In this document: one piece after another, positions 1 through 10,687 of the stretch
Layout: each line of letters opens with the position of its first letter
How positions within the stretch are numbered: the stretch's first letter is position 1
Source of the DNA: SCTD01 sp963781675
Lineage (GTDB): Bacteria > Actinomycetota > Actinomycetes > Mycobacteriales > SCTD01
Direction: 5' to 3'
DNA: 64,000 nt
Assembly (NCBI GenBank): GCA_963781675.1
Contig: CAWAGF010000001.1
Coordinates: 124,001-188,000, forward strand
Notes under the pieces: generated by a model
The model's database searches: none
What the model was told of the DNA's origin: nothing
The model's input: only the letters and a program-made list of their open reading frames with translations
Made by a program: the position numbers and the translations under genes

Positions 1-1016
1 AGGTCGCCGCCCTGCTTGCCCGACGTGGCGGGCACGCCGCGGCCCTTGACCCGGAAGGTGCGGCCGCTGCCGGTGCCGGCCGGCACCTTCAGCGTCACCG
101 GGCCGTCCAGCGTGGGGACGCTGACCTGCGCGCCGAGCGCCGCCTCCGGGAAGGTCACCGGGACGGTGACGGTCACGTGGTCGCCCTTGCGGGAGAACAG
201 CCGGTGCGGGGTGACGTGCACCGTGACCATGAGGTCGCCGGCCGGCCCGCCGCGCTCGCCCGCTCCGCCGCGTCCGCTCAGCCGGACCTTCGAGCCCTCC
301 GCGACGCCGGGCGGGATCCGGACGTTGAGCGTCTTGCCCTGCACGGCCCGCCCCTCCCCGGCGCACCCGGGGCAGGGGCTGTCCACGGTGCGGCCGCTCC
401 CGCGGCAGGTGCGGCACGGCTCGCTGAACGCGAAGCCGCCCTGCTGCTTCGACGTCACGCCCGCACCGCCGCACGTCGCGCAGGCGTGCGGGGTCGTGCC
501 GGGCGCCGCGCCCGAGCCGCCGCACGTCGAGCAGGGCCCGGTCGTGGTGAGCCGGAGCGGGACGGTCGCGCCGCGCACGGCGTCCACGAAGGACAGCGTC
601 ACGTCGGCCTCGACGTCGGCGCCCCGGCGGGGGGCGCGGCCGGCGCTGCGCCCTCCGCCGAACAGGCCGCCGAAGACGTCACCGAGCCCACCGGCCGCCT
701 GGCCGCCGGCGCGGGAGAACAGGTCGCCGAGGTCGAAGCCCGGCACCCCGCCGCCCGCGTAGCCGCCCGGCCCGGGCCGGTACCCGCTGCCGAACAGGCT
801 GCGGGCCTCGTCGTACTCCTTGCGCTTGGTGGTGTCGGAGAGGACGTCGTAGGCCTCGGACACCTCCTTGAACCGCTCCTCGCCACCGGGGTTGGTGTCG
901 GGGTGCAGGTCGCGCGCCAGCTTGCGGTAGGCCTTCTTGATGTCGCTCGCCGACGCGTCCTTGGGGACGCCGAGAGCCTTGTAGTAGTCCTTCTCGACGT
1001 AGTCGCGCGCGCTCAC
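1..1016 (-). CDS. dnaJ: Chaperone DnaJ (3' end cut by window edge)
   Basis: Hsp40 co-chaperone that delivers clients to DnaK and stimulates its ATPase. The N-terminal J domain has the HPD motif (LHPDTNP) near residue 38. A Gly/Phe-rich linker follows at about residues 75-120, then four CxxCxGxG zinc repeats (CSTCGGSG, CATCGGAG, CRTCRGSG, CPGCAGEG) and the start of the C-terminal substrate-binding domain. The GTG start at 1016 has a GGAGGGG ribosome site just upstream and lies 13 bp after the grpE stop, so it is the third gene of the operon. The last part of the protein lies outside the window. HspR often follows dnaJ in actinobacteria but is not visible here. Confidence 0.96.
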   Translation of the reverse strand, partial: MSARDYVEKDYYKALGVPKDASASDIKKAYRKLARDLHPDTNPGGEERFKEVSEAYDVLSDTTKRKEYDEARSLFGSGYRPGPGGYAGGGVPGFDLGDLFSRAGGQAAGGLGDVFGGLFGGGRSAGRAPRRGADVEADVTLSFVDAVRGATVPLRLTTTGPCSTCGGSGAAPGTTPHACATCGGAGVTSKQQGGFAFSEPCRTCRGSGRTVDSPCPGCAGEGRAVQGKTLNVRIPPGVAEGSKVRLSGRGGAGERGGPAGDLMVTVHVTPHRLFSRKGDHVTVTVPVTFPEAALGAQVSVPTLDGPVTLKVPAGTGSGRTFRVKGRGVPATSGKQGGD

Positions 1017-1029
1017 GGGTCCCCTCCTC

Positions 1030-1625
1030 TCAGGGCTCGGTCGGCGGAGCGGGGGCCTCGGCACCAGGCTCGGCCACCGAGACCCGCGCCGGGCGCAGGA
1101 CGCGCCCGCCGGAGAGCCGGTAGCCCTTCTGCAGGACCGCCGCGCAGGTCGCGACGGTCGCGCTCGCGTCGGGCTCGGCCTGCATCAGCGCCTCGTGCAC
1201 CGAGGGGTCGAACGCCTCGCCCGCCGCACCGAACTGCTCCAGGCCGAGCTTGGCCGTGAGCTGCTCGAGCGAGGACGCGACCGCGGCGAACGGGCCGGTG
1301 AGGTCGCCGTGCTCGCGGGCCCGGTCGATGTCGTCGAGCACCGGCAGCAGGCCGGACAGCAGCCCGGCCGTGGCCATCTCGACGACGGCGACCCGGTCCC
1401 GGTCGACCCGCTTGCGGTAGTTGGCGTACTCCGCCGACACCCGCTGCAGGTCGGCCGTCAGCTCGCCGACGCGGTCCGGCTCCGCGGCCTCGACGGCCTC
1501 CGGGGCCGGCGGCTCCTCGGCAGGAGCAGCCGCCGGCTCGCGGACGGTGCCGTCGGGGTCGAGCCGGCGCTTGTCCCGGACGACGACCCGGTCCGGGTCG
1601 AGGTCCCAGCCCTCCTCCTGCTCGC

Positions 1626-1629
<4 letters not shown>
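1030..1629 (-). CDS. grpE: Nucleotide exchange factor GrpE
   Basis: Releases ADP from DnaK. The 199-residue protein has an acidic, Pro/Ala-rich N-terminus (about residues 1-50), a long helix containing SAEYANYRKRVDRDR, and the C-terminal beta domain with FDPSVHEALM and QKGYRLSGGRVLRPARV, which are GrpE signatures. The GTG start overlaps the dnaK stop as GTGA, a sign of translational coupling. It sits between dnaK and dnaJ in the standard actinobacterial order. Confidence 0.96.
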
Positions 1630-3447
<1,818 letters not shown>

Positions 3448-3471
3448 GGGTTGCTCCTTCTGACGTACGGG

Positions 3472-3492
3472 GTTGAGTGCTCGCCACTCATG
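3472..3492. promoter_or_regulatory. HAIR operator 1 (HspR site)
   Basis: Sequence fits the HspR-associated inverted repeat CTTGAGT-N7-ACTCAAG: GTTGAGT, seven bases, ACTCATG (12 of 14 arm positions). It lies 24 bp upstream of the dnaK ATG. HspR represses dnaK operons through such sites in Streptomyces and mycobacteria, so heat-shock control by HspR is inferred. Confidence 0.85.
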
Positions 3493-3512
3493 CTAGGACA
3501 ACGTCCCGCCGC

Positions 3513-3533
3513 CTTGAGTGTTCCCGGCTCAGG
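3513..3533. promoter_or_regulatory. HAIR operator 2 (HspR site)
   Basis: Second match to CTTGAGT-N7-ACTCAAG: a perfect left arm CTTGAGT, seven bases, then GCTCAGG (5 of 7). It is centred 41 bp upstream of the first HAIR. Paired sites about four helical turns apart suggest cooperative HspR binding over the dnaK promoter. Confidence 0.75.
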
Positions 3534-3568
3534 AAGACTTGCTCAGGCCCGTGGCGGCGACCTGGCTG

Positions 3569-3631
3569 TGATCAACAGCAGTTGACCGCCACGGCGCGCC
3601 TCGGCGGGCGGCGGTGACCCGCCGTTGATCA
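3569..3631 (-). terminator. Possible terminator hairpin after the DUF559 gene
   Basis: An 8-bp perfect inverted repeat, TGATCAAC at 3569-3576 and GTTGATCA at 3624-3631, encloses a smaller GC-rich hairpin (GGCGGG...CCCGCC). The right arm includes the stop codon of the DUF559 gene. There is no T-run, so a terminator role is only inferred. Confidence 0.35.
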
Positions 3632-4609
3632 GAGCGGGCGCCGTCCGCCGGCCTGCTGCGCGCGCAGCTCCTGGGCCCGCAGGAGCACCCGCTGGCGCGT
3701 CTGCTCGGGTCGGCACCGCACCTCGAACCAGGTGACCCGCTCGGTGTGCCAGCCCAGGCGGCGGCCGGTCTCGTCCCGGCGGGCGTCCCGGGCGGCCATC
3801 CGCTCGCCGGAGTGCCCGGCCCTCCCGTCGGCCTCCACCGCCAGCCGCAGCTCCTCGTCGGCCAGGTCGAAGCGGGCGTGCACCCGTCCGGTCGCGTCCC
3901 GCAGCCGGACCTGCGGCACGAGTGCAGGCAGCACCGGCCGGAGCAGCAGCCGCGTCAGGCCCTCCAGCGCAGACTCCGCCCGGCCGTCCGCCGCAGCGAC
4001 CGCCCGCGCCAGGGCCGGCACGCACCGCTCGCCGCGGTGCCGCGCCAGCACGGCCTGCAGGTCGTCCACGGTCAGCAGCCCCCGGTGCAGGGCGGCGTCC
4101 AGCACGCACACCAGCGCCTCGTACGACAGGACGCGCGCGAGGCCCGGCAGGGCGCGCGGGAGCGCCAGCGAGGGGCAGCCGTCCACGCGCACCCGGTCGC
4201 CGCGCTGCAGCCGCAGGGACTGCACGTGCAGCGCCGCGGTGCCGCGCACGGCTCGGCCCTCGAGGGCGACGTCGTCGTGCACCCCGTCGGCGGCACCGGT
4301 AGCAGGATCCTCGTCGTCGACCAGCGGCAGCCGGTACAGCCGCGCCGTCGTCCGCGCCGCGGCCCGCGCCCGGCCCGGGCCGCCACCGGCCAGCACCGCG
4401 GCCCAGGCCCGCATCGTCACCGAGGGGCGCACGCCGCCCCAGCAGCAGACGCCGCGGTGCAGCAGCTGCCAGTGCCCGCTGGCCACCCGCCGGGCGATGG
4501 CGCCCTCCGACAGGCCCGCCGCGCGAGCCTGCGCCCAGGTCCACACGCCGCCGGTGCCGGCACCGAGCGCCGCCTCGCCCACGGGCTCGTACAGCTCCGG
4601 CTCGTTCAC
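3629..4609 (-). CDS. DUF559-type (Vsr-fold) protein with N-terminal winged-helix-like region
   Basis: Family common in actinobacteria. The N-terminal part (WTWAQARAAGLSEGAIARRV, then WQLLHRGV) resembles the AbiEi-like winged-helix region often fused to it. The C-terminal part (QVRLRDATGRVHARFDLAD, LAVEADGRAGHS, then WFEVRCRPEQT) matches the DUF559/Vsr endonuclease-like fold, with the acidic D and E-x-D residues. Substrate and biological role are unknown; a DNA-nicking or toxin-antitoxin role is only a family association. The GTG at 4609 (VNEPELY) is preferred; an in-frame ATG at 4696 is possible. No clear ribosome site is seen for either. Confidence 0.7.
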   Translation of the reverse strand: MNEPELYEPVGEAALGAGTGGVWTWAQARAAGLSEGAIARRVASGHWQLLHRGVCCWGGVRPSVTMRAWAAVLAGGGPGRARAAARTTARLYRLPLVDDEDPATGAADGVHDDVALEGRAVRGTAALHVQSLRLQRGDRVRVDGCPSLALPRALPGLARVLSYEALVCVLDAALHRGLLTVDDLQAVLARHRGERCVPALARAVAAADGRAESALEGLTRLLLRPVLPALVPQVRLRDATGRVHARFDLADEELRLAVEADGRAGHSGERMAARDARRDETGRRLGWHTERVTWFEVRCRPEQTRQRVLLRAQELRAQQAGGRRPL

Positions 4610-4802
4610 GCACGGCAGCGTGCGGTCCGGCCGGCGCCCCGCGCGCCGTCCGCCGAGCACCTGTGGACGGGCTGCCGGGTCGCCCACCTCGGTCATCGGC
4701 GGGCTGCCGCCGCGACACGCCGTCGTACGCGGCGGTGCACTGCCGATGATCACCCCGTGGCAACGGGGCGCGCGGCGCACCCGGGTGTGCCACCGTGGCG
4801 TC

Positions 4803-4946
4803 GTGCTCTCGGAGATGCGCAACGACCGCGGCGGTCCGAACTGGCGCATGCGCCTGCTCGCCGTCGTGCTCGCCCTGCTGCTCGCCGGCCCGCTGACCGT
4901 CTTCCTGCTCCAGGCAGCCGCGCGGGTGCTCGACCTGGCCCTCTAG
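4803..4946 (+). CDS. Small single-pass membrane protein
   Basis: Short ORF of 43-47 residues. A charged N-terminus (MRNDRGGPNWRMR) is followed by one hydrophobic helix (LLAVVLALLLAGPLTVFLLQ) and a short tail. Start is GTG 4803 or ATG 4815. The topology is convincing for a small membrane protein, but no homologous family is recognised. It lies divergent to the DUF559 gene and upstream of the EtfD-like gene. Confidence 0.45.
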   Translation: MLSEMRNDRGGPNWRMRLLAVVLALLLAGPLTVFLLQAAARVLDLAL

Positions 4947-5015
4947 CGGGCCCGGCGCGCGGACCCCAGGCGGCCCGAGGACACTGGTGCGCGGGACAGG
5001 CGCACGGCGACCCGG

Positions 5016-5029
5016 TTACCCGCCGGTAG
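5016..5029. promoter_or_regulatory. Palindromic operator shared with the FadE-like gene
   Basis: TTACCCGCCGGTAG, a TTACC-N4-GGTA(A/G) palindrome, 72 bp upstream of the EtfD-like start. The same 14 bases occur at 20967-20980 upstream of the acyl-CoA dehydrogenase gene, with a variant at 20992-21005. It is probably the binding site of a fatty-acid-responsive repressor; the regulator is not in the window. Confidence 0.6.
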
Positions 5030-5101
5030 GTAGGGGTCCGGGGCCGGTCGTACGCTTCCCAGGCTGCGGTGCCTGGGCACCGCCCCGTACCAGGAGGACC
5101 T

Positions 5102-7675
5102 GTGGAAACGCACATGATCGTGCGCTTGGTGGTCGGTCTGACGATCGCCCTCGTCGCGCTGGCGGTCGCCGGCCGCCGGGTGTTCTTCCTCTACCGGATG
5201 ATCGCCAGCGGCCAGCCGTCCCCCGGCCGGCTCGACGCGTGGCCCAAGCGCCTGCTCGGCCAGGTCGTGGAGGTCTTCGGGCAGGCCCGCCTGCTGAAGT
5301 GGAACGTCCCCGGCATCGCGCACTTCTTCGTGTTCTGGGGCTTCCTCATCCTCACGTTCACGATCATCGAGGCCGTCGGCGCGCTGTTCCAGGTCGACTT
5401 CGCCATCCCGATCATCGGCAAGACGCGCGCGCTGGGCTTCCTCGAGGACTTCTTCGGCGTCGCCGTGCTCCTCGGCCTGATCGTGTTCGCGATCATCCGC
5501 CTGCGCTCGGAGCCCAAGACCGTCGGCCGCGACTCCCGCTTCTACGGCTCGCACACCGGCGCCGCCTGGGGCGTTCTCGGGCTGATCTTCCTGGTCGTCC
5601 TCACCCTGTTCGGGATCCGCGCCGCCCAGCTCAACACCGGCGTGTCGCCTTGGCAGGAGACGCCCTGGGCGCCGTTCTTCTCCAACCTGGTCGCGCACGC
5701 GATCGAGCCGCTCGGCGAGACCGCCAACGAGCGGATCGAGGACGTCATGGTCCTCGGCCAGATCGCCGTCGTCTTCGGCTTCCTGGTGCTGGTCACGTAC
5801 TCCAAGCACCTGCACATCTTCGTCGCGCCGATCAACGTCCTGACCAAGCGCAACCCCGACGGCGTCGCCCTCGGCGGCCTGCTCCCGATGATGAGCGGCG
5901 GCAAGGTCCTCGAGCTCGAGGAGGCCGACCCGGAGGTCGACACCTTCGGCGTCGCCAAGGTCGAGGACTTCAAGTGGACCGCGATGCTCGACATGGCGAC
6001 CTGCACCGAGTGCGGCCGCTGCCAGAGCCAGTGCCCGGCCTGGAACACCGGCAAGCCGCTGTCGCCCAAGCTGCTGATCATGAACCTGCGCGACCACCTG
6101 TTCGCCAAGGCGCCGTACGTCCTGGGCACCCTCACGGCGCCCGAGGACCACGTGCCGGACCTCAAGCCGGTCGGCGACGACGACGACCACGCGGGCGGCC
6201 ACGGCCACGCGGTCCCCGAGTCCGGCTACGAGCGGATCATGGGCACCAACCACGACCAGGCCGTACGACCGCTCGTCGGCACCGCCGAGGAGGGCGGGGT
6301 CATCGACCCCGACGTCCTGTGGAGCTGCACCACCTGCGGCGCCTGCGTCGAGCAGTGCCCGGTGGACATCGAGCACGTCGACCACATCCTCGACATGCGC
6401 CGCTACCAGGTGCTCATCGAGAGCGCGTTCCCGAGCGAGGCCGGCGTGATGCTGCGCAACCTCGAGAACAAGGGCAACCCGTGGGGCCTGAACAACAGCG
6501 ACCCGCACCGAGTGGACCGAGGGTCTGCCCTTCGAGGTCCGCATGGTCGAGGACACGATCCCGGACGAGGTCGAGTACCTGTTCTGGGTCGGCTGCGCCG
6601 GCGGCCTGGAGGACCGCGCGAAGAAGGTCACCCGCGCGTTCGCCGAGCTGCTGCACACCGCGGGCGTCGAGTTCGCGATCCTCGGCGAGCATGGAGGCCT
6701 GCACCGGTGACCCGGCCCGCCGCCTCGGCAACGAGTTCGTCTTCCAGATGCTCGGCATGCAGAACGTCGAGGTCCTCAACGGCGTCGGCGCCGGACGCGA
6801 GAACCACGTCAAGATCGTGGCGACCTGCCCGCACTGCTTCAACACCCTCGCCAACGAGTACCCGCAGCTCGGCGGCCACTACGAGGTCGTCCACCACACC
6901 CAGCTGCTCGGCAAGCTCGTCGACGAGGGCCACCTCGTGCCGGTCACCCCGGTCGACGAGAAGGTGACCTACCACGACCCCTGCTACCTCGGGCGGCACA
7001 ACCGCGTCTACACCCCGCCGCGCGAGATCCTCAACGCCATCCCCGGGTTCCAGACCGTGGAGATGCAGCGCTGCAAGGAGCGCGGGTTCTGCTGCGGCGC
7101 CGGCGGCGCGCGCATGTGGATGGAGGAGAAGATCGGCAAGCGGATCAACGTCGAGCGCACCGACGAGGCGCTGACGACCGACGCCGACCTGATCTCCACC
7201 GCCTGCCCGTTCTGCATCGTCATGCTCAGCGACGCCGTGACGGCCAAGCAGCAGGAGGGCACGGCCAAGGAGGGCGTGCAGGTGCTGGACGTCAGTCCAG
7301 ATCCTGGCCCGCTCGCTCAAGGCGCCGGCGCTCGTCGGGGCCGGTGCGCCCGCGATCACCGAGGACGTCGTCGTCGAGGCGCCTGGGCCGATCGCGCGCG
7401 ACGCCGGACGCCACCGCGGGCGCCGACCAGTCGAGCTGGCGCAGTCGCACGGCGTCACCGGCGAGGGCACCGTCAAGGAGCCGGCCTCCAGCGGCGAGAC
7501 GCTGCGCGACGTGCCGACCGAGGGCGAGCCGGCCGGCACCGTCGACCCGGTCGCCGGCGCCAACGCCGGCAGCGGTCCGGAGCACAGCACCGGCACGCCG
7601 GGCGACGCCCCCGGCGGCGCCAGCGAGGGCCAGGGCCCCGGCGGGCACGAGCCGCCGAGGGCCGACCAGCCCTAG
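5102..7675 (+). CDS. EtfD-like membrane Fe-S oxidoreductase (heterodisulfide-reductase type), three frameshifts
   Basis: Resembles mycobacterial Rv0338c/EtfD, which passes electrons from the electron-transfer flavoprotein (fed by acyl-CoA dehydrogenases) to the membrane quinone pool. The N-terminal half has several membrane helices. Two 4Fe-4S motifs follow (CTECGRCQSQC and CTTCGACVEQCP), then C-terminal CCG domains (HDPCYLGRHN, CCGAGGARMW, TACPFC). A low-complexity Pro/Gly/Glu-rich tail of about 120 residues ends the protein. Single extra bases near 6510, 6690 and 7293 break the frame; removing them gives about 856 residues. The GTG at 5102 has AGGAGG four bases upstream. Confidence 0.85.
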
Positions 7676-7690
7676 CGCCTGCACGACGAG

Positions 7691-7718
7691 GCCGCCGCCC
7701 CGCGAGCGGGACGGCGGC
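7691..7718. terminator. Bidirectional hairpin terminator
   Basis: GCCGCCG-C-CCCGC pairs with GCGGG-A-CGGCGGC around a GA apex, 12 of 13 pairs. It lies between the convergent EtfD-like gene and tRNA-Gly, 15 bp after the stop codon, so it can serve both strands. Confidence 0.75.
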
Positions 7719-7737
7719 CCTTCGTTCGTAGGCGTGG

Positions 7738-7808
7738 AGCGGGCGACGGGAATCGAACCCGCGTGTCTAGCTTGGGAAGCTAGCGCACTACCATTGTGCT
7801 ACGCCCGC
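7738..7808 (-). tRNA. tRNA-Gly (CCC anticodon)
   Basis: A 71-nt cloverleaf on the minus strand. Acceptor GCGGGCG pairs with CGCCCGC with a U discriminator. The anticodon arm is CTAGC-TTCCCAA-GCTAG, giving anticodon CCC for GGG codons, and the T arm contains GGTTCGATTCC. CCA is not encoded. A tRNA-Gly beside dcd is also found in mycobacteria. Confidence 0.96.
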
Positions 7809-7844
7809 AGGAGCGATCGGAAGTCTAGCCGCACCCGTCGTGCC

Positions 7845-8210
7845 TCAGCCGGACAGGCAGCAGTCGTCGTAGGTCGCGCCCGACTCGCACCAGCACGCCT
7901 CATCAGGCCTCGGTGGCCACGAGCAGACGTCGCCGAGCGCCACCCGCTCCTCCGCGTACGCCTCACGGGTCGCCTCGTCGTCCACGTCGCTGCCGGTGCG
8001 GGCGAGGTGCTCGGACAAGCCCGCGACGCGCATCGGGACCAGCAGCAGGTGGACCCGGCGCGCGGCGTCCCGCAGGTTGCGTTCCACCGTGCCCCAGTAG
8101 TCGTCCGGCAGGTCGTCCTCGAACAGCGACGGCCACAGCAGCCTGGCCGCATCGAGGTCCGCTCGCGGCCAGAACTGCACCGCTGCCGTCGCACGGGCGC
8201 GCCGGCTCAT
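7845..8210 (-). CDS. Small SEC-C motif protein
   Basis: 121-residue protein of unknown function. The C-terminus carries a zinc-binding SEC-C-like motif (DEACWCESGATYDDCC: C-x-C-x8-C-C), as in SecA tails and YchJ-type proteins. The N-terminal region (FWPRADLDAARLLWPSLF) is not recognised. The ATG overlaps the dcd stop as ATGA, so the two genes are probably translationally coupled. Confidence 0.75.
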   Translation of the reverse strand: MSRRARATAAVQFWPRADLDAARLLWPSLFEDDLPDDYWGTVERNLRDAARRVHLLLVPMRVAGLSEHLARTGSDVDDEATREAYAEERVALGDVCSWPPRPDEACWCESGATYDDCCLSG

Positions 8211-9816
8211 TCCGTGGGCGTCCGGCTGAAGCGCAGGTGCGACCGGGACGGCGTCGGCCCCCGCTGACCCTGGTACCGCGAGCCGTAGGTCGCACTCCCG
8301 TACGGCTCCTCCGCCGGTGAGGTGAGCGGCAGGACGCAGATCTGGCCGATCTTCATGCCGGGGTACAGCTTGATCGGCAGGTTCGCGACGTTCGACAGCT
8401 CGAGGGTCACGTGGCCGCTGAAGCCCGGGTCGATGAAGCCGGCCGTGGAGTGCGTCAGCAGGCCGAGGCGGCCCAGCGAGCTGTTGTGGGTCGGGACGAA
8501 CGTGCGGCCCACGAGGAACATCCCGCTGGGCGCGGCCACCTGGATGCAGCGCACCGGGACCGACGGCACCGGGCGGACGGCCACGACGGATCGGAAGCGC
8601 GACTGGCGCAGCTTGGGGGCCAGGCGAGCGAGCTTGCGCTCGAGCCGGAAGACCGGCAGGTGCGGCGTGAACGTCACCTGGTAGCCGGGGGCGCACTCGA
8701 CGCCGTTGAGGGTGACGCGCTTCTTGCGCTTGACCGGCCGCAGGCCGAGCGAGGCGGCGAGCTCCACGACGGCGTCCGACAGGTGCTCCAGCGTGCTGAC
8801 GAACTCGCATCGGCCGATGTCGTCCGCGTACCCGTCGCTGTCCATGAGGCCCTGCAGCAGCGCGAGCCGCTGCTCGTAGCCGGCGGTGAGGTACGCGGCC
8901 GGCACGTGCTTGTCACCGAGCAGGCCCTCCGCGCGCAGGACGGAGTTCAGCCCGTCGTCGCTGCTGAAGCGGCCCGCGCTGTCGCGCCGCCGGTCTGCCG
9001 GACGGCCGCCGATGCGCCAGCCGTACGGGGCGGACGTCCTGTGCACGTCGTACCCGGCCTGCCGGATCTCCTCCACCACCTGGAGGTCGGCGGAGGTGAT
9101 GGTGGCTGACGAGGTCGTGCCGTCGCCCAGCCACACGCCGAGGACGTACGGGTCGACCGGCAGGTCCTCACGGTCGGCGTAGCCAGCAGGCCCGGCAAGG
9201 GCGATGTGGTGGTTCCACTCGCGACCGATGCGGAGCGTCGTGGCGAGCTGCTCCGTGGTGCGGCTCGCACCGGGCAGGCCGCGGACCCGCTCCGCCTTCG
9301 TGCGCGTCACCCAGAGGTGCTGCGCGTCGGCGAGGAAGAGGGTGCCGTCCGACAGCAGCACCTCGTAGCAGGGCCGGTCGGCCATCGGCGTCAGTCGTCG
9401 CGACGACGGTCGTGGGCTGTGCCCTGCTCGTCGAAGACCTCGTCGCCGACCTCGAGGTGCTCCATCGTGGTCCAGCCCCAGGGTGTGGGGACCTCGGTGT
9501 CGAGCGCGAGCGCCTTGCCCTCGAGCCGGCTGGCCAGGTCGTCGCCGAGGGTGATGACCTCGAGAGTCGAGCCGAGCACGAACTCGCCCGGGTGCAGCAT
9601 GAACGCCTCGTCGTCGCCGACCTCGACGAGCTCGGTGAGCTCCGGCTGGTCGAGAGCCGGGTCGATGTGGGTGTACCGGTGGTTGGCGAACACCCGGAAG
9701 AACCGGTCGAGGCGCACGTCGATGCTGCTCGGCTGCACCATCGCCTCGTCGTACGGCGAGAGCGCCATCCGCCCGGAGGCGAGGGCGGCCTTGAGGTCGC
9801 GGTCCGAGAGCAGCAT
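8207..9816 (-). CDS. dcd: Bifunctional dCTP deaminase/dUTPase with a class 3 intein
   Basis: Converts dCTP to dUMP, the precursor for dTMP. The joined exteins give 192 residues, close to the mycobacterial bifunctional enzyme (about 190). The N-extein is residues 1-101 (MLLSDRDLKAALASGRMALSPY... ending LASRLEGK). The C-extein starts SSLGRLGLLTHSTAGFIDPG and includes the catalytic Glu region GHVTLELSN and SKYQGQ-like SRYQGQRGPTPSRS. The intein sits inside the active-site motif GK|SSLGRLG, so splicing is required for activity. The frame is broken inside the intein near 9390-9415. The downstream SEC-C gene overlaps the stop by 4 bp. Confidence 0.93.
8483..9513 (-). mobile_element. Class 3 intein with LAGLIDADG endonuclease in Dcd
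   Basis: Begins with Ala rather than Cys/Ser (ALALDTEVPTP) and ends VPTHN before Ser of the C-extein. The three class 3 hallmark residues are visible: W in ADAQHLW, C in VPVRCIQV and T in VPTHN. The homing endonuclease blocks are VLGVWLGDG and LLQGLMDSDGY. Length is about 343 residues. The frame shifts near 9390-9415: two extra bases would restore the strand TTVVATT leading into MADRPCYEV. It is strongly similar in every block to DnaB intein 1 in this window. Confidence 0.9.
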
Positions 9817-9986
9817 GGGCCGAACCTACCGACGCTCCTGCCGCGGCGGGTGCGGGCGCGGCACGGCGTCGGGATTGACCCGTTCGGCCGCTTCCCCGGC
9901 TGCGCCTTCTGGACGATCATGGCTGGTGCGGAGGTGCCGATCTTCTCCGAGCCGGCCGGCCCTCGGCAGGCACCGAGGAGCCCGTC

Positions 9987-10640
9987 ATGAGCCACGACCT
10001 GCGTGCTGTCGCAGCCGCGCTGCGCGCCGTGCCGGGCGTGTCCGCCGCCGAAGTGCAGCCCGACGCGTCCGGCGGTGTGGACTGCCTGCGGCTCGGGCTG
10101 GAGCCCGGCGCAGACGCCCAGGCCGTCGCGGAAGCGGCGAGCCGGCTCGTGCACGAGCGCTTCGGCGCACGTCTGCACCGCGGGCAGGTGCAGGTCGTCG
10201 AGGCCGACGAGGCGGCACCCGCCGCCGCCCTGCCGACGCAGCGGCCCCCTCGTCCGGCCATCGTCCGCACCGACCTGGTCACGAGCGGGGTGGACTTCAG
10301 CGCCACCGTCATCCTGTCGGCGTACGAGCGGGCCGTGTCCGGGTGGGCCCGCGGGGCGACCACCGGGCCCGGCATGCAGCGCGCCGTCGCGCAGGCGACG
10401 CTCAAGGCCGTCGAGCGCCTCGTGCACGACAGCGCGCGGCTGGAGCTCGACCACGTCGACGTGTCCCAGAACGGCCAGGGCCGCACCGTCCTCGTCTCGC
10501 TCACCTTCATCACCGGGCAGGGGGTCGAGCGGCTCGTCGGCTCGGCCGTGGTCCGGGACGACGAGAGCGCTGCCGTCGTGCGCGCCACGCTGGACGGCGT
10601 CAACCGGCGCATCGAGGTGCTCCTCGACGATCGGCCCTGA
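9987..10640 (+). CDS. Conserved hypothetical protein, two-domain
   Basis: 217 residues, soluble and not recognised. The protein appears to consist of two alpha/beta halves of about 70-110 residues joined by a Pro/Ala linker (AAPAAALPTQRPPRP). The second half ends with an amphipathic helix (VVRATLDGVNRRIEVLL). No catalytic motif is obvious. ATG start with GAGGAG upstream. It lies 47 bp before a GGDEF gene on the same strand and may be co-transcribed with it, suggesting a signalling connection. Confidence 0.7.
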   Translation: MSHDLRAVAAALRAVPGVSAAEVQPDASGGVDCLRLGLEPGADAQAVAEAASRLVHERFGARLHRGQVQVVEADEAAPAAALPTQRPPRPAIVRTDLVTSGVDFSATVILSAYERAVSGWARGATTGPGMQRAVAQATLKAVERLVHDSARLELDHVDVSQNGQGRTVLVSLTFITGQGVERLVGSAVVRDDESAAVVRATLDGVNRRIEVLLDDRP

Positions 10641-10687
10641 CGGAGGCGGTGGATGTGTACCGTCTGCCCGGAAAGGGACGGGGGGCC

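Noticed and set aside
3629..4609. Type IV toxin-antitoxin system (AbiE)
   Set aside because: Only the AbiEi-like winged-helix resemblance is present; no AbiEii nucleotidyltransferase partner is adjacent.
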